Below, in pieces: positions 35,071 through 43,860 of a DNA stretch of 64,000 nucleotides (positions are counted from its first letter, which is position 1; each line of letters begins with the position of its first letter). The notes beneath the pieces are model-generated. The model did not search any database. It saw nothing but the letters and a program-made list of their open reading frames with translations, and was not told where the DNA came from. The position numbers were made by a program, and so were the translations under genes. The stretch lies in contig NC_087068.1 in assembly GCF_963678635.1 (NCBI RefSeq), positions 31,374,318 through 31,438,317 on the forward strand, read 5' to 3'. This DNA is from Symsagittifera roscoffensis. Lineage: Eukaryota > Xenacoelomorpha > Acoela > Convolutidae.

Positions 35071-35294
35071 TTATTTTACATGGGGTTATGCCTTTTAGCC
35101 TATTTGTTGCGATAAACTTATTTAAAAGATGTCATATATTTGATGTTTGTGCCTGTTTGTCGAGAGCCCTTTGAAAGATTTTATTTTACATGGGGTTATA
35201 CCTTTTAGCCTATTTGTTGCGATTAACTTATTTAAAAGATGTCATATACTTGAAATTTGTGCATGTTTGTCGAGCGCCCTTTGAAGGATTTTAG
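35071..35294. repeat. 110-bp tandem duplication
   Basis: Two head-to-tail copies start at 35071 and 35181 (both TTATTTTACATGGGGTTAT...). They continue through CCTTTTAGCCTATTTGTTGCGAT to GTCGAG(A/C)GCCCTTTGAA(A/G)GATTTTA and differ at only a few bases. They lie just upstream of the Penelope-like fragment. Tandem partial duplications (pLTRs) are characteristic of Penelope-like elements, so this may be its 5' terminus. It ends in a segment without further similarity. Confidence 0.75.
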
Positions 35295-35299
35295 AGACA

Positions 35300-36780
35300 G
35301 GTCTGTCAAGTAGGTCTTTGGTCTGGGGAAGGAGTTCCTGGCCTGGGGAGTTTGGAGGTGCGTCGCGGGAACTTCTGAGCTCGGGTGAGATTGTCCTTTT
35401 TAGTGAGTTTTATAGACTCTATTTTTTTTCTAAAGGTAATCAGAAGGTCAAAAGTATCATAGTAACCGAGGTTACAGTCATGACTCCCTTCGTCATATAT
35501 TCCAGTCAAAATTCTTGGAATTTTTTAGATATGGAAGTGATAATGATAGAAGAAGATGACAAGTGTTTAAGTCCTTTTCAATTAAAATCGATACGGGTTA
35601 CGTTTCTTCAATAAGAACACGCAACTCGACACGAGATAATGTATCGCAGGATAGGCGTGTAACTTGCAGTTGGTATCAAAAACCAACAGATACAGGGACT
35701 ATACTGAACTATAGAAGCTGCGCCCCAACTCAGTATAAGCGTAGTGTTATCCAAGGCACTGTACACAGGGTTTTTAGGAGTACATCTAGCTGGGAGCAAT
35801 TTGATAAGGCTATGGAAACTAATAGGGCGCAATGGCTGACAAATCAGTACCCTGAAAATTGGTCCGCAAAGGTGGCTTCAGACGCCTTGTGCAAGATCAT
35901 CGAGGGTAAAGGCAAGCCCCTGGATAGTGTCAGGGGTTTGTCAGTTCAATCACCAAAGGATGAGAAGCCCCCAATGCTGATGGTGCAATATAGAGGTAAC
36001 CAGAGCCAATATTTTGCTAACAGGTTACGAAAATTAACGAACGTTCAAGTGGTTTTCACCACAAGAAAACTACAATCATGTTTACCATCACTGAAGTCAG
36101 CATTTTCTTATGACCTCAAGTCAAGAGTGGTTTATAAACTGTCATGTAGTGGATGCACTTCCACCTATGGCGGACAAACTGTTCGACATTTGACCACAAG
36201 AATTGAGGAACATAAGAAAGCAGACTCACCAGTAGGCCTCCACCTTCAGCAATGCCAACTTGAGGGAAATAGCGCAGATCTTAGTTGGGAAATTATAGAT
36301 AGGTCAAACAACCAAACAAAATTGCTAACACTAGAGGCAATACATATCAGGAAAGAGAAACCGAGCTTGAACACGCGCGATGAGTTTAGGAGCAGGGAGT
36401 TAACACTGAAAATTTAGTCCCAAAATATTTTTGGTTTTTTATTCAAAACGTACATGTCGAAATCGAAATTATGACTCAGAAACTTCCAGACAAATTAATT
36501 TTAAAATGTTTAATTAATTTTAGAGGTTAAAAGTATTTTAATCTTAATAGTAATTTAGAGGTCAACTGTGATTGGCTAATTTTTTATCATGATGGTTTAG
36601 AACCAAATTGTATGTGATTTATTGTAAATAACATTTGTAAATTGATTTTTTATCGTCATTTAGAGTAGTTTATTGTAAAAATCCTGACGATGCACATAGT
36701 TGCGAAAACGTTTGAAATTTACTTTTTAGCAAAAATTTCTTCGAGATAATATAATACACAAGTGTTACAAGTAAAAAATT
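35300..36780 (+). mobile_element. 5'-truncated Penelope-like element
   Basis: Contains the RT tail (a FLDMEVI-like thumb segment near 35517, then KPTDTG) and a complete GIY-YIG endonuclease region, then about 350 bp of 3' tail. Around 35640 the thumb and the KPTDTG segment are in different frames, so the copy is broken. The tail includes CCTGACGATGCACATAGTTGCGAAAACG, the kind of CTGANGA...GAAA string found at Penelope ends. The element abuts the C-terminal end of another retrotransposon at about 36770-36785. Confidence 0.75.
35563..36417 (+). pseudogene. Penelope RT C-terminus and GIY-YIG endonuclease (partial)
   Basis: The frame has 284 codons; the part that matches the family starts near WYQKPTDTGTILNYRSCAP, the conserved RT-thumb signature of Penelope-like elements, followed by KRSVIQGTVHR. 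The C-terminal half carries the GIY-YIG nuclease: VVYKLSCSGC, STYGGQTVRHLTTRIEEHK (usual YVGQT here YGGQT), and a downstream Glu in LTLEAIHIRKEKPSLNTR. This nuclease normally cuts target DNA for insertion. The RT catalytic core is absent, so the fragment cannot be autonomous. Confidence 0.75.
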
Positions 36781-37363
36781 TCGTCGAAAGTTATTTTGTC
36801 ATTTAATGTTCCGAGTAGGCAAGCGGCGTTGGCAATCTGTATTGCCAGGGAGATTCTCTGTTTTAAAAAGCTGCCTGCTCTGGGTTCCTCAGTGCATATG
36901 CTTAGGTTCTTACAAAGCTTGCTCAAAAAAACTTCTGTGCTGGGCCGGCCGCGCCCTGAAGTTCAAAAGCTAGCGGTTGAAAAAGATATCCATCATTTAC
37001 AAGATCTTTATACTTGTCAAATTTTCGCTCTTCCGCTTCAGCGGCAGCCGTACCAGGGTTACAAACAGACCCGGCATTAATCCTACAAGGAGCTAAGGAG
37101 TCTACTTCCGTTACATCCCGCAAGAGCTGCTTGCCATCAGCCCATGGAACGAGCGTCAAACCGTCTGGTCGCTTCTGATCGGTCCTGTAGAGGTGTCGTG
37201 GTTCTACAACAGACGGAATGTGAGTAGATGATAGACTCTGCTTTATAAGGGCATTCAGGTTTGAATGCCTAGAGAATCTTCCTACACTTTTGAGGCAAGA
37301 AAGACCATGCCAACCAACCTCGGTAACGTCTTTTCCGCACACGCATTTATGCCGTTTGCATAT
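36767..37363 (-). pseudogene. C-terminal part of the split retrotransposon: restriction-like endonuclease
   Basis: Reading on the minus strand from 37363: RHKCVCGKDV, then VGWHGLSCLKS and GRFSRHSNLNALI. EPRHLYRTDQKRPDGLTLVPW and GKQLLRDVTEVDS follow, and an Ala/Glu-rich helical segment (AAAEAEERKFDKY). The zinc-like C-C-H-C cluster followed by RPDG...D-V-T fits a PD-(D/E)XK restriction-like endonuclease C-terminus of R2/R4/NeSL/Hero-type non-LTR elements (inference from motif order). A one-base frameshift in a T-run near 36930 puts the last part (PRAGSFLKQRISLAIQ...) in another frame, ending at TAA 36767-36765. Its N-terminal part continues at 61756, on the other side of the LTR element. Confidence 0.7.
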
Positions 37364-38283
37364 TGTAACATTCGCCCGGAAGATACATATCGACGGATAA
37401 CAAAACTAAGTCTTAAGACGACTGGCTAGCGTCTAAACAGAGCTTTGCATGCTTTTCACCGTCTCTACCAAGCCAGTACTTTTCGGTGGTCTTTCTAACA
37501 TCGGGTCGACAAAAACGTTACTGTTCTCCGGCTTCGACCAGAACGCTCAAATTAACTAGATTACATGCAGAAATAGTGAGCTCATGGCTGGGTCTCAGTA
37601 TCCCCAGACCACGAGGTCACTCCTAAAAGCAGGGCTACTACTTATTATATTACTATTGTTTTTGTTCAGTAGATAAAAATCATCATCTCCATCGAAGATG
37701 GATCAACCCTTTCCCCCAACTCCTAGCTTCTCATCCTTATCAAAATGAATCCAGTTGTTAATTAAATTCAATTCAGGACATGACAAGAAGCTAAAAGTTT
37801 ATATAAAAGGCTAAAAGTTCCAGTCCCGAAACCCTTCCGGATTCTTGAATCCAGTGAATCAAGCTCCTTAAGTTCAATTTCACGCCAATCCGGAAGGCTG
37901 GTTCTCACCCTTCACCGTTGTTGGCAACGGCCTTGCAACTATTGTAGCGGCACAATAGTTGCAACTCGGAACGCTCTCTGCTATTCTGTAGTTCGTTGTC
38001 GTTCTCCAATCTCGATTTTCGTACTGTTCGCAATCGCAGATAAAAGTTGTTCTGTTTTTCACTCGCTTTTTGTTAAAATGGCCGTTTCAGCATTTCTCAG
38101 AAATGTGACGTCATCATTCGAATTTTTGAAAATTTAAAATACTAGAATATTCTAGCCCTCACCGTTTGGCTACACGTTCCAATAACGTCGCTAATCCTTC
38201 GAAATCATCAACTCGGAAGGCTTACTGCTCAAAATTCGAATCCTGCATAAATTGCATTTTGGCCATTCTGGTCGAATGTCACA
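37364..38283 (-). repeat. 3' LTR
   Basis: 920 bp, TG...CA ends in sense orientation (TGTGACATTCG...CGAATGTTACA), with an 11-base imperfect terminal dyad. It contains a perfect 13-bp hairpin at 37933-37964 (TTGCAACTATTGT, 6-nt loop) and a TTATATAA box near 37799. A CCCTTCCGGATT motif and an inverted AATCCGGAAGG, both related to the leader motif, lie near 37828 and 37889. Confidence 0.95.
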
Positions 38284-39176
38284 TACTCCCCGGACATTCC
38301 GGTCAATGTCCTCATTGAATCGCGCAATATTCTAAATGGTTACAGTGTCATCGAACAGAATTTACAAAATGCACGAAATTACTTTTATCTACGTCACATC
38401 GACTCACTGCAGAATATAAATGGCATCATACTACATCACTATAGCCTTCAAATTCTTTCATTAATCTGCACATTGAGGATATGACTTAAGATAAAACATA
38501 TTTTCTGACTTCCAGTGTCAATGTCCCGATTGAAACTTTTTCTCCTAGATTTAAAAGGTGTTGGCTTGCAGGACAGTCCTGCCAACCAACAAGCTAAAAT
38601 TATCCTACTATGCTCCTTCCCTTCGGAAATCTTGCTTGTTTATTGTCCTGAATATTAAAACCAAGAGACCTTGTGGTTAGAAAGAACAATGCAACAACCT
38701 CCCTTCTCAAGAAGTTACTCAAGTTTTTCATGTCACCACAAAGTGATCAGTCTTCCTAAGTGATTAAAAACAATCATGCAGGCTGGAATATTTAAATATA
38801 CTCTTCCCTCAAGCCTTTCTAAATAAATAATAAGTGAGTGTCTCTAAAGCCACTTCAACTAAAACCAAAATGCAAATTTATAAATGCAACAATTTCCAAA
38901 CTCAACTAAATGTTTCAGTTTTCAATTACAACTTGGTTGCTTGGTTTCTCACTTGAGTTTTTCACACACATAAAACAATTCTGAGTTTTAACTTTTCTTC
39001 ATCATCCCTTTGTTCTCTTCTTTTTTCGTCGTTTAGAAGTTCTAAAACTTCTAAATTCTTCTAATTTTCTTTCTTGCCGCCTCTTGTTTTCTCGACCATT
39101 CGTCAATGCTCCATTTCCTCCTCCTGTGACGCTGACTCCGCACTCTCGGTTTCCGTGTCTTGTAGCACGTCATTGA
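38284..39176 (-). other. 3' untranslated region of the LTR element with probable polypurine tract
   Basis: No coding region. Immediately upstream of the 3' LTR (sense strand) is CCGGGGAGTA, a short purine-rich candidate for plus-strand priming. A strong hairpin lies at 38560-38587 (GCAGGAC-A-GTCCTGC core extended by TTGG/CCAA). A second, weaker dyad is AGAAGTT-CTAA-AACTTCT near 39035. Confidence 0.5.
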
Positions 39177-40370
39177 CTATCCTGACGCTGTTGGAAGCCG
39201 TCCTCCAACACTTCTGCTCTTCCACCCTCTGTTTACAGCAAGGTAGGGGATCCACGTTTGATTCTCTGTTCTACAGAAGCTGTTGTGGAGACACATCGTC
39301 ACGTTTCTCTCCAAATCTTCTTTCAGCATCTCTGCCTTCTCATTTCCACTACGCTCGCTCGTCCTGGAAATTCTTTTCACAGCGGTGGTCACTGCATTCC
39401 GATGGGTCACGAAAGCTCGCTTGAAAGCTCCTGCCCCAATGTCCAGCTGATATTCACTGTACACTCTGCCATGTTTCGACATATGCTTTTTCGCATACTC
39501 GTACAACCATGCAGTCATGTTAGCTCTGAACCATGGCATCAATCGTTTTCTTGCCCATATCTTCTTCACTTCCATCGGAATGTTTAGAACTTTGCACATT
39601 GTCTCAAAAAGATCTAAATCTTTTAGACAATCTAATTTCTGCAATTGTTCTCTCGTCGGTGCCTCCTGTCTATTATTTTCCCTCACATGAGCTTCCAGCC
39701 ATCGTATCGCCATCATAACTCCCACTATCACTATTGTTATGGGCTGTGATGAATCTGGTAAACCCATGGAGAGCAGCTCTCCAGAGTCCCAGATCAACAC
39801 CAAATTACTACGCTTGGGATACCACCAGGACTGCAGCAAGCAGTGGCAAGGAAACTCGTCATGTGTCAACATGATGCTCCTCCAATTGCGTTTTCCTGAA
39901 GCTTCCAGCAATGGTTCCACTTCCATCATCACTCGGTGGATTTCATCATTCTCATCTACTGCATTGTAATCTGTGACAGTTGATCCTCTCTGTTTCTGTT
40001 TTTCAAAGTCACTGAAGTTCCCGCTCACATATCCCATGAACTTTCCTAGTATTGATTCCAACTCCTCTTTGGTTCTCTCTGGAACTGCTGAGAACATCTT
40101 ACATAGTAACTCGTAAGACTTTTCAGACATTCTCGCCAATCTCACGCACTTTGGCACTGAGAAAGCTTGATCCACGATCATTCTTGTACTCTTCACGTCC
40201 ACAGCCACGAAATGTACAGGGTATCTGCTCTTGCACATTGGAGCCAACGTTGAACCCACCAAATATCGTGCTCCTGATGGTCTACAATAATTTTCGCTGT
40301 GTCTGATGTTCATCTCTGTTTCGATTGCTTCCCTCCATTTTCCTATATACTTCTGCTCAGTCTGCAGAAC
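39177..40370 (-). CDS. LTR-element ORF, last gene (378 aa from ATG 40313)
   Basis: In the same frame as the preceding 727-residue ORF, separated by TGA (40373-40371). The frame is open directly after that stop, so it could be a readthrough extension of about 397 residues or start at ATG 40313. No known domain is certain. An NLVLIWDSGELL ... PITIVIVGVMMAI stretch (near residues 165-200) faintly echoes the Ser and Asn blocks of the SGNH domains in the upstream protein, but the catalytic residues are not in place. The C-terminus is basic. Function unknown. Confidence 0.6.
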   Translation of the reverse strand, partial: VLQTEQKYIGKWREAIETEMNIRHSENYCRPSGARYLVGSTLAPMCKSRYPVHFVAVDVKSTRMIVDQAFSVPKCVRLARMSEKSYELLCKMFSAVPERTKEELESILGKFMGYVSGNFSDFEKQKQRGSTVTDYNAVDENDEIHRVMMEVEPLLEASGKRNWRSIMLTHDEFPCHCLLQSWWYPKRSNLVLIWDSGELLSMGLPDSSQPITIVIVGVMMAIRWLEAHVRENNRQEAPTREQLQKLDCLKDLDLFETMCKVLNIPMEVKKIWARKRLMPWFRANMTAWLYEYAKKHMSKHGRVYSEYQLDIGAGAFKRAFVTHRNAVTTAVKRISRTSERSGNEKAEMLKEDLERNVTMCLHNSFCRTENQTWIPYLAVNRGWKSRSVGGRLPTASG

Positions 40371-42554
40371 TCATGGGAATACTTCTACGCTGATGGCTGT
40401 GACCATCTCATGTTTCTGTTCTAGATTCAATAGTGACTCTAAAGAACCAAACATGCTGTAGAATCCTAGTGCTGTCACTAGACTCACATCGGTTCCTCCA
40501 TGGCAATCTGCTATCAGTTCCGTTTCCGTTCTTGCTTTCATCACCACATTTCCAAACAATACTGTCAACTGCTTGTGTTGTTTCTCCAGGGTTTTCACAC
40601 AGTCTAGACTTCCACAAACGTGACCCTCTAGTCCACAGACTTCCGCCAGACAGCTACCAGGTTTGACCCAGTCTTCTGGTCCCCAGCCAGGCAACTCCAC
40701 TCTATCTTCTCCGTTGCTCTTAGAGGCTGTTATCATCACATTATATATGATGTTGAGGTCACGCAGGTTACAGTCCGCATTCAGTTCCCTCTGTATGTCC
40801 TGTGTCGCCCGTAATATTGAGTCAGCGTTGGGACTAGGACACCATGATGGCTTCATCAATTCCCACACTGCCATCAAGCTCGTTCTCAGTAATTCATCTG
40901 AGAATCCCAACCCAAATTCCACTCTCTTGTCGGATTTTGGTATTGAAGGTGCAGTCACCTCTTCTTCCAAGACCAATCCCAATTTGGCCTGTGGATTGTT
41001 AACGCTCTTAGTCGTCACAATTCTGGACGTCCAGAATCTTAGTAACACCGCCTGCTCATAATCAAAGAAGCAATCACGTATGTCTTCACTCAGGAAAGGA
41101 TTGTACGCTATCCCTATGATCCCGGATACATAGCTATATGACTTCTTCTTGATCGGTCCACAGTATTCACTGGATTTCGGCAATGCTCCCATAGATTCTT
41201 TAGTGAGCCTCAACTCCTTGTTTGAGAATCTCCTGATCTCGTCTATCTTTTTCATGGGTTCCAATTCTTCAGGTTCTTTCATGTTCACCCTCATCGGTTT
41301 ACTTTGCTGCATATCCAGCATTGCTAGTAAGAACATGGCTTTCGTTCGCTCATCGCCTTCCTTCAACATTTTAACACAAGTGCTTAATGCAGGTACTGAG
41401 ATCTGCTCTATCAGGAATCGAATGAAACAGAGAGCGTCTCTCCGCTTTGCACACGCTACTGCTGCTCCCTCCTGGACTATCAGATCCCTCAGATTCGTCA
41501 TAAGGAAAACTTTTTCCTCCTTTGATCTCTTCCTTTCTTCTGAATCATATTCTTCGCGAGTCAGTCCCATCATGCACCAGGCGAGCCTGAGTTGTAATTC
41601 TGTCCTTACGTAAGGTACTGCCACGAGAGCATGTATTCTTGGCGTAGTCCTCATTTCTTCTTCGAAATACCTCAATACTACTGCTTTCCATGGAAGGCTC
41701 ACTAACTGCTCGATCGTCTCCGCCTCTACGTCAGACGACGCCAAAGTTCCATACGCCTTCTGCTTGAGGGTGGTGCCTTGCAACATCATTTCCAGATAAC
41801 CCTCCATGGCTTTTTCGTCTTCCAGGGCCATTACATACCCTCTAGCCGAGTTCCGGTATTCCAACATCTCCATGTATCCACCGGTGGGTTCATCTATCGA
41901 CACTGTCTCCGACACTGTTAGTCGGTTGTATTCCACTGGTGTCAGTTGTCCTGCAACACTCCCTTTTCCATGATTCATGGGAGATGGTTTGAAGTCCCTC
42001 ATTTTACTCTCTCCACATTGACTGAGTATTTCCATCTCTAAAGTTGCTCCAGTCAGAGTGCGGTCACTCCTTTTGGATTTATAACCGGTTGACTTTATCC
42101 CCGCCATGAGAATGGGTGGCACCATCGCTATATCAGTTAATATTCTATCTGTGCCAGACAATTGATAATCACCTTGCCCCAAATCCATGACTTCTTCGAC
42201 TCGTTTTCTTTTCGCTGAGTTACCAGCTTTCATCGATATTTCCGAATCCACTTTCGTCTTTCCAATCCTCCTCGGCATCACTCTGCTGCCTAACTTCATT
42301 TTCATCGCATTGATTTTATCAATCACCATTTTCGATCGCATCGTTCCTCTCCTGGTCCTTGACAGGTACACCACCTCTCCTTCATTGTCCTGCGGTGTCA
42401 TCTTGATGGGAGAATTCGCTTCACTCTCATCAGTGGCTGAGTCGATCAATAACTCACTCAGTCTCCCTTCACACTCATCAAGCTTGTCAAGTACTTCTCT
42501 CATCAAGGGTTGATTGAGACCTGTTTTGAGAATGGGTCCCATTCTGGGTCCCAT
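40371..42554 (-). CDS. LTR-element ORF, 727-aa uncharacterised protein
   Basis: Starts at ATG 42554, overlapping the previous ORF by 68 nt in the +1 frame. An in-frame TGA just upstream means it cannot be entered from further back without a shift. The first 150 residues are charged and contain basic patches (GKTKVDSE, SAKRKRVEE). The remainder is a long helical, Met/Leu-rich soluble sequence with a Cys cluster near residue 640 (CLAEVCGLEGHVCGSLDC). No signal peptide, membrane segment or enzyme motif was recognised. It ends in TGA followed by the open frame of the next ORF. Confidence 0.65.
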   Translation of the reverse strand: MGPRMGPILKTGLNQPLMREVLDKLDECEGRLSELLIDSATDESEANSPIKMTPQDNEGEVVYLSRTRRGTMRSKMVIDKINAMKMKLGSRVMPRRIGKTKVDSEISMKAGNSAKRKRVEEVMDLGQGDYQLSGTDRILTDIAMVPPILMAGIKSTGYKSKRSDRTLTGATLEMEILSQCGESKMRDFKPSPMNHGKGSVAGQLTPVEYNRLTVSETVSIDEPTGGYMEMLEYRNSARGYVMALEDEKAMEGYLEMMLQGTTLKQKAYGTLASSDVEAETIEQLVSLPWKAVVLRYFEEEMRTTPRIHALVAVPYVRTELQLRLAWCMMGLTREEYDSEERKRSKEEKVFLMTNLRDLIVQEGAAVACAKRRDALCFIRFLIEQISVPALSTCVKMLKEGDERTKAMFLLAMLDMQQSKPMRVNMKEPEELEPMKKIDEIRRFSNKELRLTKESMGALPKSSEYCGPIKKKSYSYVSGIIGIAYNPFLSEDIRDCFFDYEQAVLLRFWTSRIVTTKSVNNPQAKLGLVLEEEVTAPSIPKSDKRVEFGLGFSDELLRTSLMAVWELMKPSWCPSPNADSILRATQDIQRELNADCNLRDLNIIYNVMITASKSNGEDRVELPGWGPEDWVKPGSCLAEVCGLEGHVCGSLDCVKTLEKQHKQLTVLFGNVVMKARTETELIADCHGGTDVSLVTALGFYSMFGSLESLLNLEQKHEMVTAISVEVFP

Positions 42555-43464
42555 AGCTCTGAATCACAGTCCAGACTTCTTCCATGAACGCCACTCTGTC
42601 CAGCTTACATCCCGTCCTACTCTCGTGGTCTCGGTGATGTACTTCCCATTCTTCTTCGGGTAGCGTTCCCAAGAAAGGTACTCTGGCTGAGGCCTCTATT
42701 CTTCTCCTTCGAGGTGATTCCATAAGGATTCTCTGGTCGTTATTTCTTGCATTGCCAGGAGAGCTGCTCTCCGGCAAATTCCGTTTCATTTCCTCAAAGG
42801 CTGACGGAGGTTCCAGTGTCGAGATGCCTTCATCCGCTGGCTCAGTCGTTTCCAACGTGTCTGCATTATTCTCAAGATCACTGAAGATATTGAAATCCAG
42901 GCTGGATGTTCCTCCTGTCGATGCCCTGTCGTCCTCCTCACCAGCTTGATCTTGTTGCATGGGTTCTTCAGTCTGACGGTTTCCACCCTGTCCGTCATCT
43001 CCTTCTGACTTGTCCCTATTCGAGTTCGATGGTCCTTGTTTGTCTTTGTCGGCTTCTTCCTGGAATCTCGGTATGAGCAATGTACCGGCCGACTTATCTT
43101 CCTCTTCTCCATGGACCACTTTGATTTCTTCGCAGCCGAAGGGTGCTAGGAAAATTCTCGTCTGCAATATTCCCGCAACTTTCATCTCTTTTCTCACACT
43201 GGTCAGGATTACTGAGGCTTCAGGCAATTCAGTCCTGCCTCTCATCTTCATTGGAGCTAAGCCTAGTCCCCTCCATTCCTCATCAAATCCTTCAGGCTTG
43301 GGAGTAGCAGCGTTGCTTATTCGCCTTCTCGTCGCTTGATCCGTGTACGCAAATCGTGTGTACTGTAACACGGCGGCATTTCTCCCCACGAAGTATGGAT
43401 CCATCGTCGCCGAGAAATTCCCTACTCTCCTTTCATTGGTTTCGAATGCTCTCAACCTAGGAGT
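42487..43464 (-). CDS. LTR-element ORF, ~322-aa uncharacterised acidic protein
   Basis: Continues the frame of the two preceding ORFs after a TAA (43467-43465). There is no ATG at its beginning; the first is at about codon 18 (ATMDPYF). Residues 115-200 are acidic and glutamine/serine-rich, probably disordered, and the rest is unrecognised. The 3' end overlaps the 727-residue ORF. Expression by readthrough, by internal initiation at the ATG, or from a spliced RNA are all possible. Confidence 0.55.
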   Translation of the reverse strand, partial: TPRLRAFETNERRVGNFSATMDPYFVGRNAAVLQYTRFAYTDQATRRRISNAATPKPEGFDEEWRGLGLAPMKMRGRTELPEASVILTSVRKEMKVAGILQTRIFLAPFGCEEIKVVHGEEEDKSAGTLLIPRFQEEADKDKQGPSNSNRDKSEGDDGQGGNRQTEEPMQQDQAGEEDDRASTGGTSSLDFNIFSDLENNADTLETTEPADEGISTLEPPSAFEEMKRNLPESSSPGNARNNDQRILMESPRRRRIEASARVPFLGTLPEEEWEVHHRDHESRTGCKLDRVAFMEEVWTVIQSYGTQNGTHSQNRSQSTLDERST

Positions 43465-43860
43465 TTATACTACGGAGACTGCTCCGAGCAACATCCTTCT
43501 TATCAGAGGGAATTCAGGGATTGCTTCGGGTAGCTTCTTGTAATCGCCCCAGTCCTTCGTCTCTTCTCTCACCTTGTGATACGCTGCTGTGAGACGAGGC
43601 ACTCTGGTCATTTCACCATTCGTTTTGTCATAGGGCCTCAGATTCCAAAGCTTTGGAAACACCTCGATGTGCCCTCTTTCTACTTCTCCCATGCGGTCAC
43701 AAAAGTGATCGTCAAAATTGATGACTGTCATCTCTGGCTCCGATATTTTCGCAAATAACAGATCTTCACTCATGAGCTCTCGCAATGCGTGCTGCTCACA
43801 CCAGTTCAGTGTACTACCGTCCACTGCCGATATGAGGTTCAGGTGCAACACCGACCTCCT
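43465..43860 (-). CDS. LTR-element short same-frame ORF (~131 codons)
   Basis: Lies between two TAA codons (43863-43861 and 43467-43465) in the frame of the 1396-residue protein. It has no ATG at its start; the first lies about 26 codons in (ELMSEDLLFAK). No domain recognised. Because upstream and downstream frames match, it may be the middle part of a larger readthrough protein, or of an ancestral protein later broken by two stops. Confidence 0.5.
   Translation of the reverse strand, partial: RRSVLHLNLISAVDGSTLNWCEQHALRELMSEDLLFAKISEPEMTVINFDDHFCDRMGEVERGHIEVFPKLWNLRPYDKTNGEMTRVPRLTAAYHKVREETKDWGDYKKLPEAIPEFPLIRRMLLGAVSVV

Noticed and set aside
37880-38062. 60-codon minus-strand frame, repeated at 61352-61534
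   Set aside because: It lies wholly inside the LTR and spans its hairpin; the duplicate exists only because the LTR is duplicated.
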